Below are positions 39,830 to 46,723 of a stretch of DNA of 64,000 bases, piece after piece (position 1 is the first letter of the stretch; every line of letters begins with the position of its first letter). Origin of the DNA: Escherichia sp. E4742 (GTDB taxonomy: Bacteria > Pseudomonadota > Gammaproteobacteria > Enterobacterales > Enterobacteriaceae). A model generated the notes under the pieces. That model did no database searches and was not told the DNA's origin. It saw only the letters and a list, made by a program, of their open reading frames with translations. A program made the position numbers and the translations under genes. The stretch lies in NCBI RefSeq assembly GCF_005843885.1, contig NZ_CP040443.1:620001-684000 (forward strand). Reading direction: 5' to 3'.

Positions 39830-40231
39830 TTAGATCAGGAAATCGTCGAGAGATTTACCTTCTGCCAGCGCCTGAGCAATTGGCTTCGGCGTACGGCCCT
39901 GACCGGTCCAGGTTTTGGTTTCACCATTGAAGTCGGTGAATTTATATTTTGCTGGACGCGGTTCACGCTTTTTACCTGCACGCGGAGCAGCTGTGCCGTT
40001 AGCCAATAACTCTTCTGGGTTAATACCATCAGCTTTCATCAGCTCCAGCCAGGTGCTAATTTTTTCCTGGCGTTCTGCCAGTTCGCGCTGCTGCTGTTCT
40101 TCTTCTTCACGTCTTTCTTTAGTGACAACCCTGAATTTTTCGAGCATTTCTTCAAGAACGTCAATGGAGAATTCGCGAGCCATTGCACGAAGGGTGCGGA
40201 TATTATTTAAGCTTTGTAACATTACAGACAT
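39830..40231 (-). CDS. stpA: StpA, H-NS-like nucleoid protein
   Basis: H-NS paralogue with RNA chaperone activity, forming mixed oligomers with H-NS. The 133-residue protein has an N-terminal oligomerisation domain (1-65, coiled coil rich in Glu and Arg) and a C-terminal DNA-binding domain with the AT-hook-like loop TWTGQGRTPKPI (about 107-118). It is one residue shorter than the K-12 protein as I recall it. Confidence 0.97.
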   Translation of the reverse strand: MSVMLQSLNNIRTLRAMAREFSIDVLEEMLEKFRVVTKERREEEEQQQRELAERQEKISTWLELMKADGINPEELLANGTAAPRAGKKREPRPAKYKFTDFNGETKTWTGQGRTPKPIAQALAEGKSLDDFLI

Positions 40232-40893
40232 AATAAAGAAAACCTTTTAACGCCAAAACAAAAAGTATTTCGCCGCGTAGTGTAAGCGATCACTTATTAT
40301 ATTTCCACAAAATTTAATATATTTACAATCGCGAAGGGATATTATTTCGCGCGTTATTTGCTGACGCATTAATGCTTATATGCAAATTATATAGCAGCCA
40401 TTTAACTTACTTATTACAGCTACTGGTGAGTATTCCGGCGTACGATACAACCTCCTGACTAACAATGGAACACACAATCAGCATAAATATGCACACAAAA
40501 AGAATACATATTGGCCATGTCAACTTGAAACTTTGTGCTGCCATTACAGGCTTTACAACATAAAAGATACTGAATGAGGCCAGGCGCGCCCCTAAGCAGA
40601 ATTCTCTACGCTTTTCTGCGTAAACACACCTTGTTCACTCAGCCCAAAAATATCAGAACTACGTCGTAACATAATGATTTAAAATAATATTATCTTTTAA
40701 GACATAAAAAAATCCAGAATGTACAATAAATGCGCCACTACGGAATATTTTATCTACAAAAGGCAAGGAAATAAAAATTTTTCACTAATTGATAAGTCAT
40801 AGCCAGCGATATACGCTATGCAAAAGTGCAAGCGGTAATTTAAACCACTGCATTCACATTCATCCGATTTCGCGTTTATTAAGGAGCATGGGC
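40232..40893. other. AT-rich intergenic region between stpA and alaE
   Basis: About 660 bp upstream of both divergent genes. It is AT-rich with A and T tracts, suited to binding by H-NS and StpA, which repress stpA. I see one short plus-strand frame (40465-40563, 32 codons) with no ribosome site, and no other gene. Confidence 0.6.
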
Positions 40894-41343
40894 ATGTTCT
40901 CACCGCAGTCACGCTTGCGTCATGCAGTAGCAGATACGTTCGCGATGGTTGTTTACTGTTCTGTCGTGAACATGTTTATCGAAGTATTTCTCTCCGGAAT
41001 GAGCTTCGAACAGTCCCTTTATTCCAGACTGGTAGCGATTCCGGTGAACATCTTAATTGCATGGCCATACGGTATGTACCGCGATCTATTTATGCGAATG
41101 GCACGCAAAGTTGGCTCGTCGGGCTGGGTAAAAAATCTTGCGGATATTCTGGCTTATGTGACGTTCCAGTCACCGGTATATATGGCAATCTTACTCGTCG
41201 TGGGCGCGGGTTGGCACCAGATTATGGCCGCGGTCAGTTCAAACATCGTCGTTTCGATGTTGATGGGTGCGGTCTATGGCTACTTCCTTGATTACTGCCG
41301 CCGCCTGTTCAAAGTCAGCAGTTACCAGCAGGTAAAAGCCTGA
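40894..41343 (+). CDS. alaE: AlaE (YgaW), L-alanine exporter
   Basis: Small proton-driven exporter of L-alanine in the inner membrane. The 149-residue protein has four hydrophobic segments and contains IPVNILIAWPYGMYRDLFMR and GAVYGYFLDYCRRLF. The ATG at 40894 was preferred to the ATG two codons upstream because AAGGAG (40881-40886) is then 7 nt away. Confidence 0.95.
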   Translation: MFSPQSRLRHAVADTFAMVVYCSVVNMFIEVFLSGMSFEQSLYSRLVAIPVNILIAWPYGMYRDLFMRMARKVGSSGWVKNLADILAYVTFQSPVYMAILLVVGAGWHQIMAAVSSNIVVSMLMGAVYGYFLDYCRRLFKVSSYQQVKA

Positions 41344-41354
41344 CCCTTCTTTGT

Positions 41355-41382
41355 CGCGACTGGCAATGCCAGTCGCGTCTTT
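41355..41382. terminator. terminator between convergent alaE and ygaC
   Basis: 10-bp stem CGCGACTGGC / GCCAGTCGCG with a 3-nt loop, followed by TCTTT on the plus strand. It lies between the two stop codons. Confidence 0.75.
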
Positions 41383-41725
41383 AATTGGCTTCGCCAAACA
41401 ATCCATGTAAATAACGTTCAAGCGCCACACGCGAGCTGAAACCGTGTGGAATGCCGTAATGCTCGTGACGCTCACCCGCTAAATAGAGCGGGAACTGCTG
41501 GTAATGATCGCAAGTTTTAATATCGGAAGCCGGTTCTGCCAGTGTCGAACTACGTTCTTTTAACGTGGGATGAATTACCAGTGCGGTACGTCCCATTCGC
41601 GCTTCGCGATTAACATAGACATAATTTTCCCCACGGCGATAACCATAAGTTTTCTGGGTTACCACATCGACGGTAAAACCGACTTTCTCAAGTACGCGCG
41701 CCACCTCGTCTGGTCGTAAATACAT
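41381..41725 (-). CDS. ygaC: YgaC, DUF2002 protein of unknown function
   Basis: A 114-residue cytoplasmic protein (DUF2002), MYLRPDEVARVLEKVGFTVDVV.... No catalytic motif is evident. In E. coli it has been reported as Fur-regulated. The segment GATAATAACGAGGATAAAA just upstream of the start (about 41728-41746) resembles a Fur box half, but also contains the ribosome site, so this is only suggestive. Confidence 0.9.
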   Translation of the reverse strand: MYLRPDEVARVLEKVGFTVDVVTQKTYGYRRGENYVYVNREARMGRTALVIHPTLKERSSTLAEPASDIKTCDHYQQFPLYLAGERHEHYGIPHGFSSRVALERYLHGLFGEAN

Positions 41726-41837
41726 ATTTTATCCTCGTTATTATCTACCGCGGCCCTACCTTACCTGATTGCGCATTCACAACGCTTTCAGAAAAGTCCA
41801 TAAAGCCACGATGAATCTCTGTTAAGAAAATTATGGT

Positions 41838-41844
41838 CTACACT
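41838..41844 (+). promoter_or_regulatory. sigma-S-type -10 element of ygaM
   Basis: CTACACT, 33 bp upstream of the ygaM ATG, is a good match to the extended sigma-S -10 (CTACACT). No strong -35 is seen. ygaM (ElaB/YqjD family) is known as stationary-phase expressed. Confidence 0.5.
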
Positions 41845-41876
41845 GAAAATTACATTGAATCCTGATGGGAGATCAT

Positions 41877-42206
41877 ATGTTTAACAGACCGAACCGCAAC
41901 GACGTCGATGATGGCGTGCAGGATATTCAGAATGATGTCAATCAATTAGCTGACAGCCTGGAATCTGTATTGACGTCCTGGGGCAGCGACGCCAAAGGGG
42001 AAGCCGAAGCCGCACGCAGTAAAGCTCAGGCTTTACTGAAAGAAACCAGGGCGCGGATGCATGGTCGAACTCGCGTCCAGCAAGCCGCGCGCGATGCTGT
42101 TGGCTGCGCAGACTCTTTTGTTCGTGAAAGACCCTGGTGTAGTGTGGGAACAGCTGCTGCGGTAGGTATTTTTATCGGCGCGTTGTTAAGCATGCGTAAA
42201 TCGTAG
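41877..42206 (+). CDS. ygaM: YgaM, ElaB/YqjD/DUF883-family protein
   Basis: A 109-residue tail-anchored protein with a helical cytosolic part and a single C-terminal membrane helix (GTAAAVGIFIGALLSM, about 91-106). Relatives ElaB and YqjD bind ribosomes at the membrane in stationary phase. The start MFNRPNRNDV at 41877 follows GGGAGATCAT. The IS element begins about 10 bp after the stop codon. Confidence 0.93.
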   Translation: MFNRPNRNDVDDGVQDIQNDVNQLADSLESVLTSWGSDAKGEAEAARSKAQALLKETRARMHGRTRVQQAARDAVGCADSFVRERPWCSVGTAAAVGIFIGALLSMRKS

Positions 42207-42219
42207 CGAAACAATGTTG

Positions 42220-42277
42220 ACATCCTCCACGTCCTGAAGGACGTGGATCCCTGCTACGTTCAGGCTGTCGCCTGAAT
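42220..42277 (-). ncRNA. candidate omega-RNA (TnpB guide) region at the tnpB-side end
   Basis: In this family the RNA guide of TnpB comes from the end next to the tnpB 3' terminus, with its guide read from the flanking DNA. Two hairpins lie here: TTCAGGC / GCCTGAA (42259-42277, overlapping the tnpB stop codon) and CCACGTCC / GGACGTGG (42227-42246). If the scaffold ends near 42217, the guide would be minus-strand sequence of the intergenic region and 3' end of ygaM, about 42197-42216. This is inferred from the family, not from RNA data. Confidence 0.45.
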
Positions 42278-43468
42278 CATTTCGGTGGGTACCTGCTTCA
42301 ACGGGCGGCCTGACTGCTCCATCCCTCCACAGGCTACAACGGCGTGCCCCGCCGCTAAAATGTTACGAGCGCCATTTACATCGGCGTTCGCTGTATATCC
42401 ACATGCCTGACACTCGAATTTACTTTGTGACGGGCGATTTTCTTTCGCTGTATGACCACAGCACGCGCAACGCTGGCTTGTGTACGCTGGCGGAACCGCA
42501 AGCACCTGACCGCCACGCCAGAGCTCTTTGTACTCAAGCTGGCGGCGCATTTCATACCAGCCCTGATCCAGTATCGAACGGTTTAAACCTGATTTTGCCC
42601 GGACATTGCGCCCCGGCTGGCTGACCGTACCCGCTGCTGACTTTGACATGTTGCTGACCTTCAAATCCTCAATGACTATCATTGCGTGGTTTTTGCTGAT
42701 TGTCGTTGTGACTTTGTGAAGGTAGTCCCTGCGGACATTTGCGATACGGGAATGCAGACACTGTATTTTGCGTTTCTGCTTCTGCCAGTTGTTGCTGAAT
42801 TTGACCTTGCGGCTTAACTGTCGCTGAAGTCTCGCCAGCTTTTTCTGGTTTTTCTGGAAACTGTTTACAGGCTCAAAGACTGTGCCATCTGACAGCGTTG
42901 CAAGTTTAGCCACGCCAGCATCCAGTCCGACCATTGATACTGAAGGGTGAACAGGAGTGGATACTTCACTTTCAGTCTGAATACTGATGTACCACTTACC
43001 GCAGGACTGGCTGACTGTGACATTTTTTACAACACCCGTGACCTGACGACTGTTCCGGTAGCGAATCCAGCCAAGTTTCGGCAGAAAAATACGGCTGTTT
43101 TCCTGATCGAGCTTAACGCCCTGCGGATAGCGGAATGCATCATTCTGTCCCCGCTTTTTGAATCGGGGAAAAGCAGCCCGATTCTGGAAGAAGTTTTTGT
43201 AAGCTCGCTCAAGGTCTTTCAGTGACTGTTGCAATGGCTGTGAGGGTGAATCTTTAAGCCATTGCGTTTCAGTGGCATTTTTCCACTCAACCAACCAGGA
43301 AGCCATTTTCGCGTAAGGGATGTATTTATTACCGGCCTCATGATTCTCATTCTGACGTGCCAGAGCACGATTGAAAACGAAACGACATGCGCCTGCGAAG
43401 CGCCTCATTTCACGCTCCTGTTGACCACCAGGTCTTAACTGGAATTTGAATGCTTGTAGTCGTTTCAT
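42260..43468 (-). CDS. tnpB: TnpB, RNA-guided RuvC-type nuclease of an IS605-family element
   Basis: TnpB proteins are omega-RNA-guided DNA nucleases, ancestors of Cas12. The 402-residue product has an N-terminal OrfB_IS605 helix-turn-helix, RuvC motif I in VGLDAGVAKLATL (Asp about 182), motif II in VIEDLKVSNM (Glu about 266), a zinc finger with CACCGH and CQACGY, and motif III in NADVNGARNIL (Asp about 363). All three acidic residues are present, so the nuclease looks intact. The start is taken at MKRLQAFKF (43468), which lies in a dyad shared with tnpA. Confidence 0.93.
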   Translation of the reverse strand: MKRLQAFKFQLRPGGQQEREMRRFAGACRFVFNRALARQNENHEAGNKYIPYAKMASWLVEWKNATETQWLKDSPSQPLQQSLKDLERAYKNFFQNRAAFPRFKKRGQNDAFRYPQGVKLDQENSRIFLPKLGWIRYRNSRQVTGVVKNVTVSQSCGKWYISIQTESEVSTPVHPSVSMVGLDAGVAKLATLSDGTVFEPVNSFQKNQKKLARLQRQLSRKVKFSNNWQKQKRKIQCLHSRIANVRRDYLHKVTTTISKNHAMIVIEDLKVSNMSKSAAGTVSQPGRNVRAKSGLNRSILDQGWYEMRRQLEYKELWRGGQVLAVPPAYTSQRCACCGHTAKENRPSQSKFECQACGYTANADVNGARNILAAGHAVVACGGMEQSGRPLKQVPTEMIQATA

Positions 43469-43493
43469 AGGCCAAATCATACTTTGGCCTATG
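43466..43493. repeat. dyad containing both tnpA and tnpB start codons
   Basis: Perfect 11-bp inverted repeat, CATAGGCCAAA and TTTGGCCTATG, with a 6-bp centre. Its outer triplets are the ATG of tnpB (minus) and the ATG of tnpA (plus). Any transcript that crosses it could hide the start codon in a stem, and the dyad could also bind a dimeric repressor. Confidence 0.9.
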
Positions 43494-43907
43494 AAAAAAG
43501 AAACCGATATCTGGCGTGGAAGGCATTGTGTTTTCCTGAAGCATGTTCATTTGGTCTTTGTAACCAAATACCGACGTCAGATTTTTGACTATGACGCGAC
43601 AGAAAAACTACGCACTTACTTTTCAAATGTATGTGCTGATTTTGAAGCTGAACTGGTTGAAATGGATGGCGAACCAGATCACGTCCATTTGTTAATTAAC
43701 TATCCTCCCAAACTGGCGATATCCAGTCTGGTAAACAGCCTCAAAGGCGTATCGGGTAGGTTACTGCGACGAGAACGACCAGATATTGCAGTCAGGTATT
43801 ACTACAAAGGCGTTTTGTGGAGTCCTGGCTATTTTGCCAGTAGCTGCGGAGGTGCGCCAATATCCGTCATCCGCCAATACATTGAACAACAGCAAACACC
43901 TGGTTAG
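43491..43907 (+). CDS. tnpA: TnpA, Y1 HUH transposase (IS200-like)
   Basis: Single-strand transposase that cuts and joins the element's ends. The 138-residue protein contains the HUH motif in GEPDHVHLLINYPP (His-Val-His) and the catalytic Tyr in VIRQYIEQQ near the C-terminus. It begins MKKETDIWRGRHCVF with the core FVTKYRRQIFDYD. Both functional motifs are intact. The longer upstream frame reads through the dyad and tnpB and is not used. Confidence 0.92.
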   Translation: MKKETDIWRGRHCVFLKHVHLVFVTKYRRQIFDYDATEKLRTYFSNVCADFEAELVEMDGEPDHVHLLINYPPKLAISSLVNSLKGVSGRLLRRERPDIAVRYYYKGVLWSPGYFASSCGGAPISVIRQYIEQQQTPG

Positions 43908-43985
43908 GTGGAAAACCGCGCCTTATATTCCCGCCCTGATGGACGGGGTTTTACGGCGCACTGGATAATAAATACACGTCCCTGG

Positions 43986-44011
43986 CCCCGAAGCCTGCCT
44001 TCGGGGTTTTT
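43986..44011 (+). terminator. intrinsic terminator right of the IS, likely the original ygaM terminator
   Basis: Stem CCCCGAAG / CTTCGGGG with a 5-nt loop and five T on the plus strand. It overlaps the stop codon of the minus-strand MocR gene by one or two bases. The orientation fits ygaM, which would have used it before the IS separated them; this is inferred. Confidence 0.7.
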
Positions 44012-45344
44012 AACTTAAGGCACTGCGTAATTGTTGTGCCACCTGCTGCGCCATACTTTCGCTAACGATATTGGTAAACGAGAGCAGCAATCCTCCTTCC
44101 CCATTTGAGCGGATACGCCAGTCGCTAAGTGCCTGCACCGCAAGGCCAGCAGCATTGGCTTTACGCGCGTGGGCAATATCATCGCCCACCATGCTGATAA
44201 CCATCTGGATACCGCCTTTTTGCGGCACAACCTGAAATCCCTGCTGCGTCAACGCCTGCTCAATCCACTGCCGACGTTGAGCATAGTGCTGACGCATTTT
44301 CTTCAGATGCCGCCAGAAATGCCCCTCACGAATGAAATCTGCCAGTGTGTTCTGCCACAGTACGGGTACAGCACATGGCTCCAGTGACGCCTGTTGGCGG
44401 AATTGCGTAATCTGCTCCACCGGCACCACCAGCCACGCACAGCGCAGTGCCGGGAACAGCGATTTACTGAATGTTCCGGCATAAATCACCCGTTGTGGCG
44501 CGTCGAGACTTTTCAGCGCTGGTAACGGCTTACCGTGATAGCGAAACTCGCTGTCGTAATCATCTTCAATAATCCATGCCTGACTACGCTCTGCCCATTC
44601 CAGCATCTGGTGCCTGCGCGCTAAAGAGAGCGCCACACCCAGCGGGCTCTGGTGTGCCGGAGTAATCAGAGCAAAACGCGCATCAGGATAATTTTGTATT
44701 CCGCTTGTGACATACAGTCCGTTGCCATCAACCGGCACCGGTAAAATTTCCACACCGTGGCGAGTGACAATCGGGCGAATCAGTGGAAAGCCGGGATCTT
44801 CCATCCACATCCCGTTTCCCGGTTTCGCCAGCGCGTGCAGAATTAAAGCCATTGAGGCCGCATAACCATGAGTGATAAAGACCTGCTCTGGCTGACAATC
44901 AATCCCACGTGAAACGCGTAAGTAATCAACTATTGCCTCGCGCAACACCGCCTCACCGCAGACATCGCCTAATGCCAAATCAAAGCGTGTCTGGGTACGC
45001 AGACGGCGGCCCATCACCCGCGCCCACTGCTCTCGCGGAAAGAGATCGAGTGCGGGTAATCCCAATTGAAATGGCAGTGGCTGCTGGCTTTCACCAGCAA
45101 AAGCCACGACATCCACAGCAGATTGTTGCGGATGTATCTGCTCACTGACAAATGTGCCAGCCTGTCCCCGCCTGACCAGCCATCCTTGCGCCACCAGCTC
45201 AGCATACGCATTTTCGACAGTGGATCGAGAGACACCCAGTTCCTGCGACCAGGTACGACTCGAAGGTAGCCTTGCGCCAGGTTTCAGTTCCCCTTGCTCA
45301 ATAGCCGTTTTTAACTGACGGGCGATATCCTGATAACGTGGCAT
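44010..45344 (-). CDS. MocR/PdxR-type transcription regulator (GntR HTH fused to aminotransferase)
   Basis: A 444-residue regulator. An N-terminal GntR winged helix (about 1-68, RLPSSRTWSQELGVSRSTVENAYAELV) is joined to a fold-type I aminotransferase-like domain (about 105-440) with the PLP-binding Lys in AGTFSKSLFPALRCAW near residue 293. Such proteins sense PLP or an amino acid and usually control the divergent neighbour, here the AhpD-like gene 87 bp away. It is absent from this place in K-12. The target and effector cannot be told from the sequence. Confidence 0.92.
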   Translation of the reverse strand: MPRYQDIARQLKTAIEQGELKPGARLPSSRTWSQELGVSRSTVENAYAELVAQGWLVRRGQAGTFVSEQIHPQQSAVDVVAFAGESQQPLPFQLGLPALDLFPREQWARVMGRRLRTQTRFDLALGDVCGEAVLREAIVDYLRVSRGIDCQPEQVFITHGYAASMALILHALAKPGNGMWMEDPGFPLIRPIVTRHGVEILPVPVDGNGLYVTSGIQNYPDARFALITPAHQSPLGVALSLARRHQMLEWAERSQAWIIEDDYDSEFRYHGKPLPALKSLDAPQRVIYAGTFSKSLFPALRCAWLVVPVEQITQFRQQASLEPCAVPVLWQNTLADFIREGHFWRHLKKMRQHYAQRRQWIEQALTQQGFQVVPQKGGIQMVISMVGDDIAHARKANAAGLAVQALSDWRIRSNGEGGLLLSFTNIVSESMAQQVAQQLRSALS

Positions 45345-45431
45345 ATGGTCTGCTTTTTTACGTAATTTATGGCTCTCTTTAGCAGTCCATTATAGTGCTA
45401 CATTGCGGGCGTTAATAAGAGGAGAAACTGT

Positions 45432-45863
45432 ATGACTACATTACGTCAGCCTTACTACGAACTTAGCCCGGCAGTGTATAACGCACTGGTGCAGGCCAAA
45501 ACGGCACTGGAAAATAGCGCGCTGGATACCACGCTGATGGAGTTAATTTATTTGCGCGTCTCGCAAATCAACGGCTGCGCATTTTGTCTGGAGATGCACA
45601 GCAAAGCATTACGCAAATCCGGTGTGCCACAGCACAAACTGGACGCCCTGGCAGGCTGGCGCGTAAGCCATCATTTTGACGATCGCGAGCGGGCGGCGCT
45701 GGCATGGGCGGAATCGGTAACCGATATTGCCCGAACTCATGCGGAAGACGAGGTTTATCAGCCTTTGCTTGAATATTTCAGTGCAGCAGAGATCAGCGAC
45801 TTAACGTTTGCCATCGGGCTGATGAATTGTTTTAACCGTCTGGCCGTTTCCATGCGCATGTAA
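45432..45863 (+). CDS. AhpD-like carboxymuconolactone decarboxylase family protein
   Basis: A 143-residue AhpD/CMD-family protein. The redox motif NGCAFCLEMHSKALRKSG (CxxC near residues 51-54, with the conserved Glu and His) is intact, so a thiol peroxidase or reductase role is plausible. The ATG at 45432 follows AAGAGGAG. It is transcribed away from the MocR-type regulator, which probably controls it. The pair lies between the IS and nrdHIEF. Confidence 0.9.
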   Translation: MTTLRQPYYELSPAVYNALVQAKTALENSALDTTLMELIYLRVSQINGCAFCLEMHSKALRKSGVPQHKLDALAGWRVSHHFDDRERAALAWAESVTDIARTHAEDEVYQPLLEYFSAAEISDLTFAIGLMNCFNRLAVSMRM

Positions 45864-45950
45864 CTTCTTGATGCCGGGTAATCACCCGGCTATAGAACAA
45901 CAATCCCCCTACCCCGTCACGCTCATATCCAGGGTAACTCTGACCACTAT

Positions 45951-45966
45951 TTGCTATATATTGTGT
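45951..45966 (+). promoter_or_regulatory. NrdR box 1 of nrdHIEF
   Basis: TTGCTATATATTGTGT, a close match to the NrdR consensus ACACTATATATTGTGT, about 105 bp upstream of nrdH. NrdR represses the ribonucleotide reductase operons when dATP is abundant. Confidence 0.78.
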
Positions 45967-45981
45967 GGTTGAATCTTTTTT

Positions 45982-45997
45982 CAACTACATCTAGTAT
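45982..45997 (+). promoter_or_regulatory. NrdR box 2 of nrdHIEF
   Basis: A weaker palindrome, CAACTACATCTAGTAT, centred 31 bp (three helical turns) from box 1, which is the spacing known for paired NrdR boxes. Confidence 0.6.
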
Positions 45998-46070
45998 CTC
46001 TGTATCAACAGAGAGACAACCCGACGCGTATCATCGCGCCGTATCTTCATTTTAAACGGAAATACGAATC

Positions 46071-46316
46071 ATGCGCATTACTATTTACACTCGTAACGAT
46101 TGCGTTCAGTGCCACGCCACCAAACGGGCGATGGAAAACCGGGGCTTTGATTTTGAAATGATTAATGTCGATCGCATCCCTGAAGCGGCAGAAGCGTTGC
46201 GTGCTCAGGGCTTTCGTCAGTTGCCGGTTGTGATTGCAGGCGATCTTCGCTGGTCTGGTTTCCGCCCGGACATGATCAACCGTCTGCATCCATCGCCACG
46301 CACGGCCAGTGCATGA
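46071..46316 (+). CDS. nrdH: NrdH, glutaredoxin-like electron donor
   Basis: Small redoxin that reduces NrdEF and is itself reduced by thioredoxin reductase. The 81 residues begin MRITIYTRNDCVQCHATK with the CVQC active site (residues 11-14) and contain the FRQLPVV cis-Pro segment. First gene of nrdHIEF; its stop overlaps the nrdI start by 4 bp. Confidence 0.97.
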   Translation: MRITIYTRNDCVQCHATKRAMENRGFDFEMINVDRIPEAAEALRAQGFRQLPVVIAGDLRWSGFRPDMINRLHPSPRTASA

Positions 46317-46723
46317 GCCAGCTCGTCTACTTTTCCAGCAGCTCCAAAAATACGCAGCGTTTTATCGAACGTTTAGGGCTGCCCGCGGTGCGCATCCCGC
46401 TCAATGAGCGGGAACGGATTCAGGTAGACGAGCCTTACATCCTGATCGTGCCCTCTTACGGCGGCGGCGGTACGGCTGGCGCGGTGCCTCGACAGGTAAT
46501 TCGTTTTTTAAACGACGAGCATAACCGGGCGTTGCTGCGCGGCGTTATTGCTTCGGGTAATCGCAACTTTGGGGAGGCGTATGGCCGCGCCGGAGATGTG
46601 ATAGCCCGGAAATGCGGCGTGCCGTGGCTGTACCGCTTTGAACTCATGGGTACGCAAAGCGATATCGAAAACGTTCGTAAAGGAGTAACCGAATTTTGGC
46701 AACGACAACCGCAGAACGCCTGA
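46313..46723 (+). CDS. nrdI: NrdI, flavodoxin-like activator of NrdF
   Basis: Flavoprotein that supplies superoxide to build the dimanganese-tyrosyl radical cofactor of NrdF. The 136-residue protein starts MSQLVYFSSSSKNTQRFIERLG with the FMN phosphate loop and contains PSYGGGG near residue 47. Overlaps nrdH by 4 bp and nrdE by 28 bp. Confidence 0.97.
   Translation: MSQLVYFSSSSKNTQRFIERLGLPAVRIPLNERERIQVDEPYILIVPSYGGGGTAGAVPRQVIRFLNDEHNRALLRGVIASGNRNFGEAYGRAGDVIARKCGVPWLYRFELMGTQSDIENVRKGVTEFWQRQPQNA

Larger units (their letters stand above)
42217..43955. mobile_element. IS200/IS605-family insertion sequence with divergent tnpA and tnpB (IS609-like)
   Basis: A single-strand transposon of the peel-and-paste type. 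It encodes a Y1 HUH transposase (tnpA, plus) and a TnpB nuclease (tnpB, minus), divergent from a shared centre. It lacks terminal inverted repeats; instead a hairpin lies near each end (42227-42246, stem CCACGTCC / GGACGTGG, and 43930-43947, stem with one mismatch), as is usual for the family. The exact ends cannot be set from one copy; I estimate them from the hairpins. It sits between ygaM and a MocR gene. Confidence 0.85.

Noticed and set aside
40465..40563. 32-codon plus-strand frame between stpA and alaE
   Set aside because: No ribosome-binding site and no recognisable membrane or signal segment; too weak to call.
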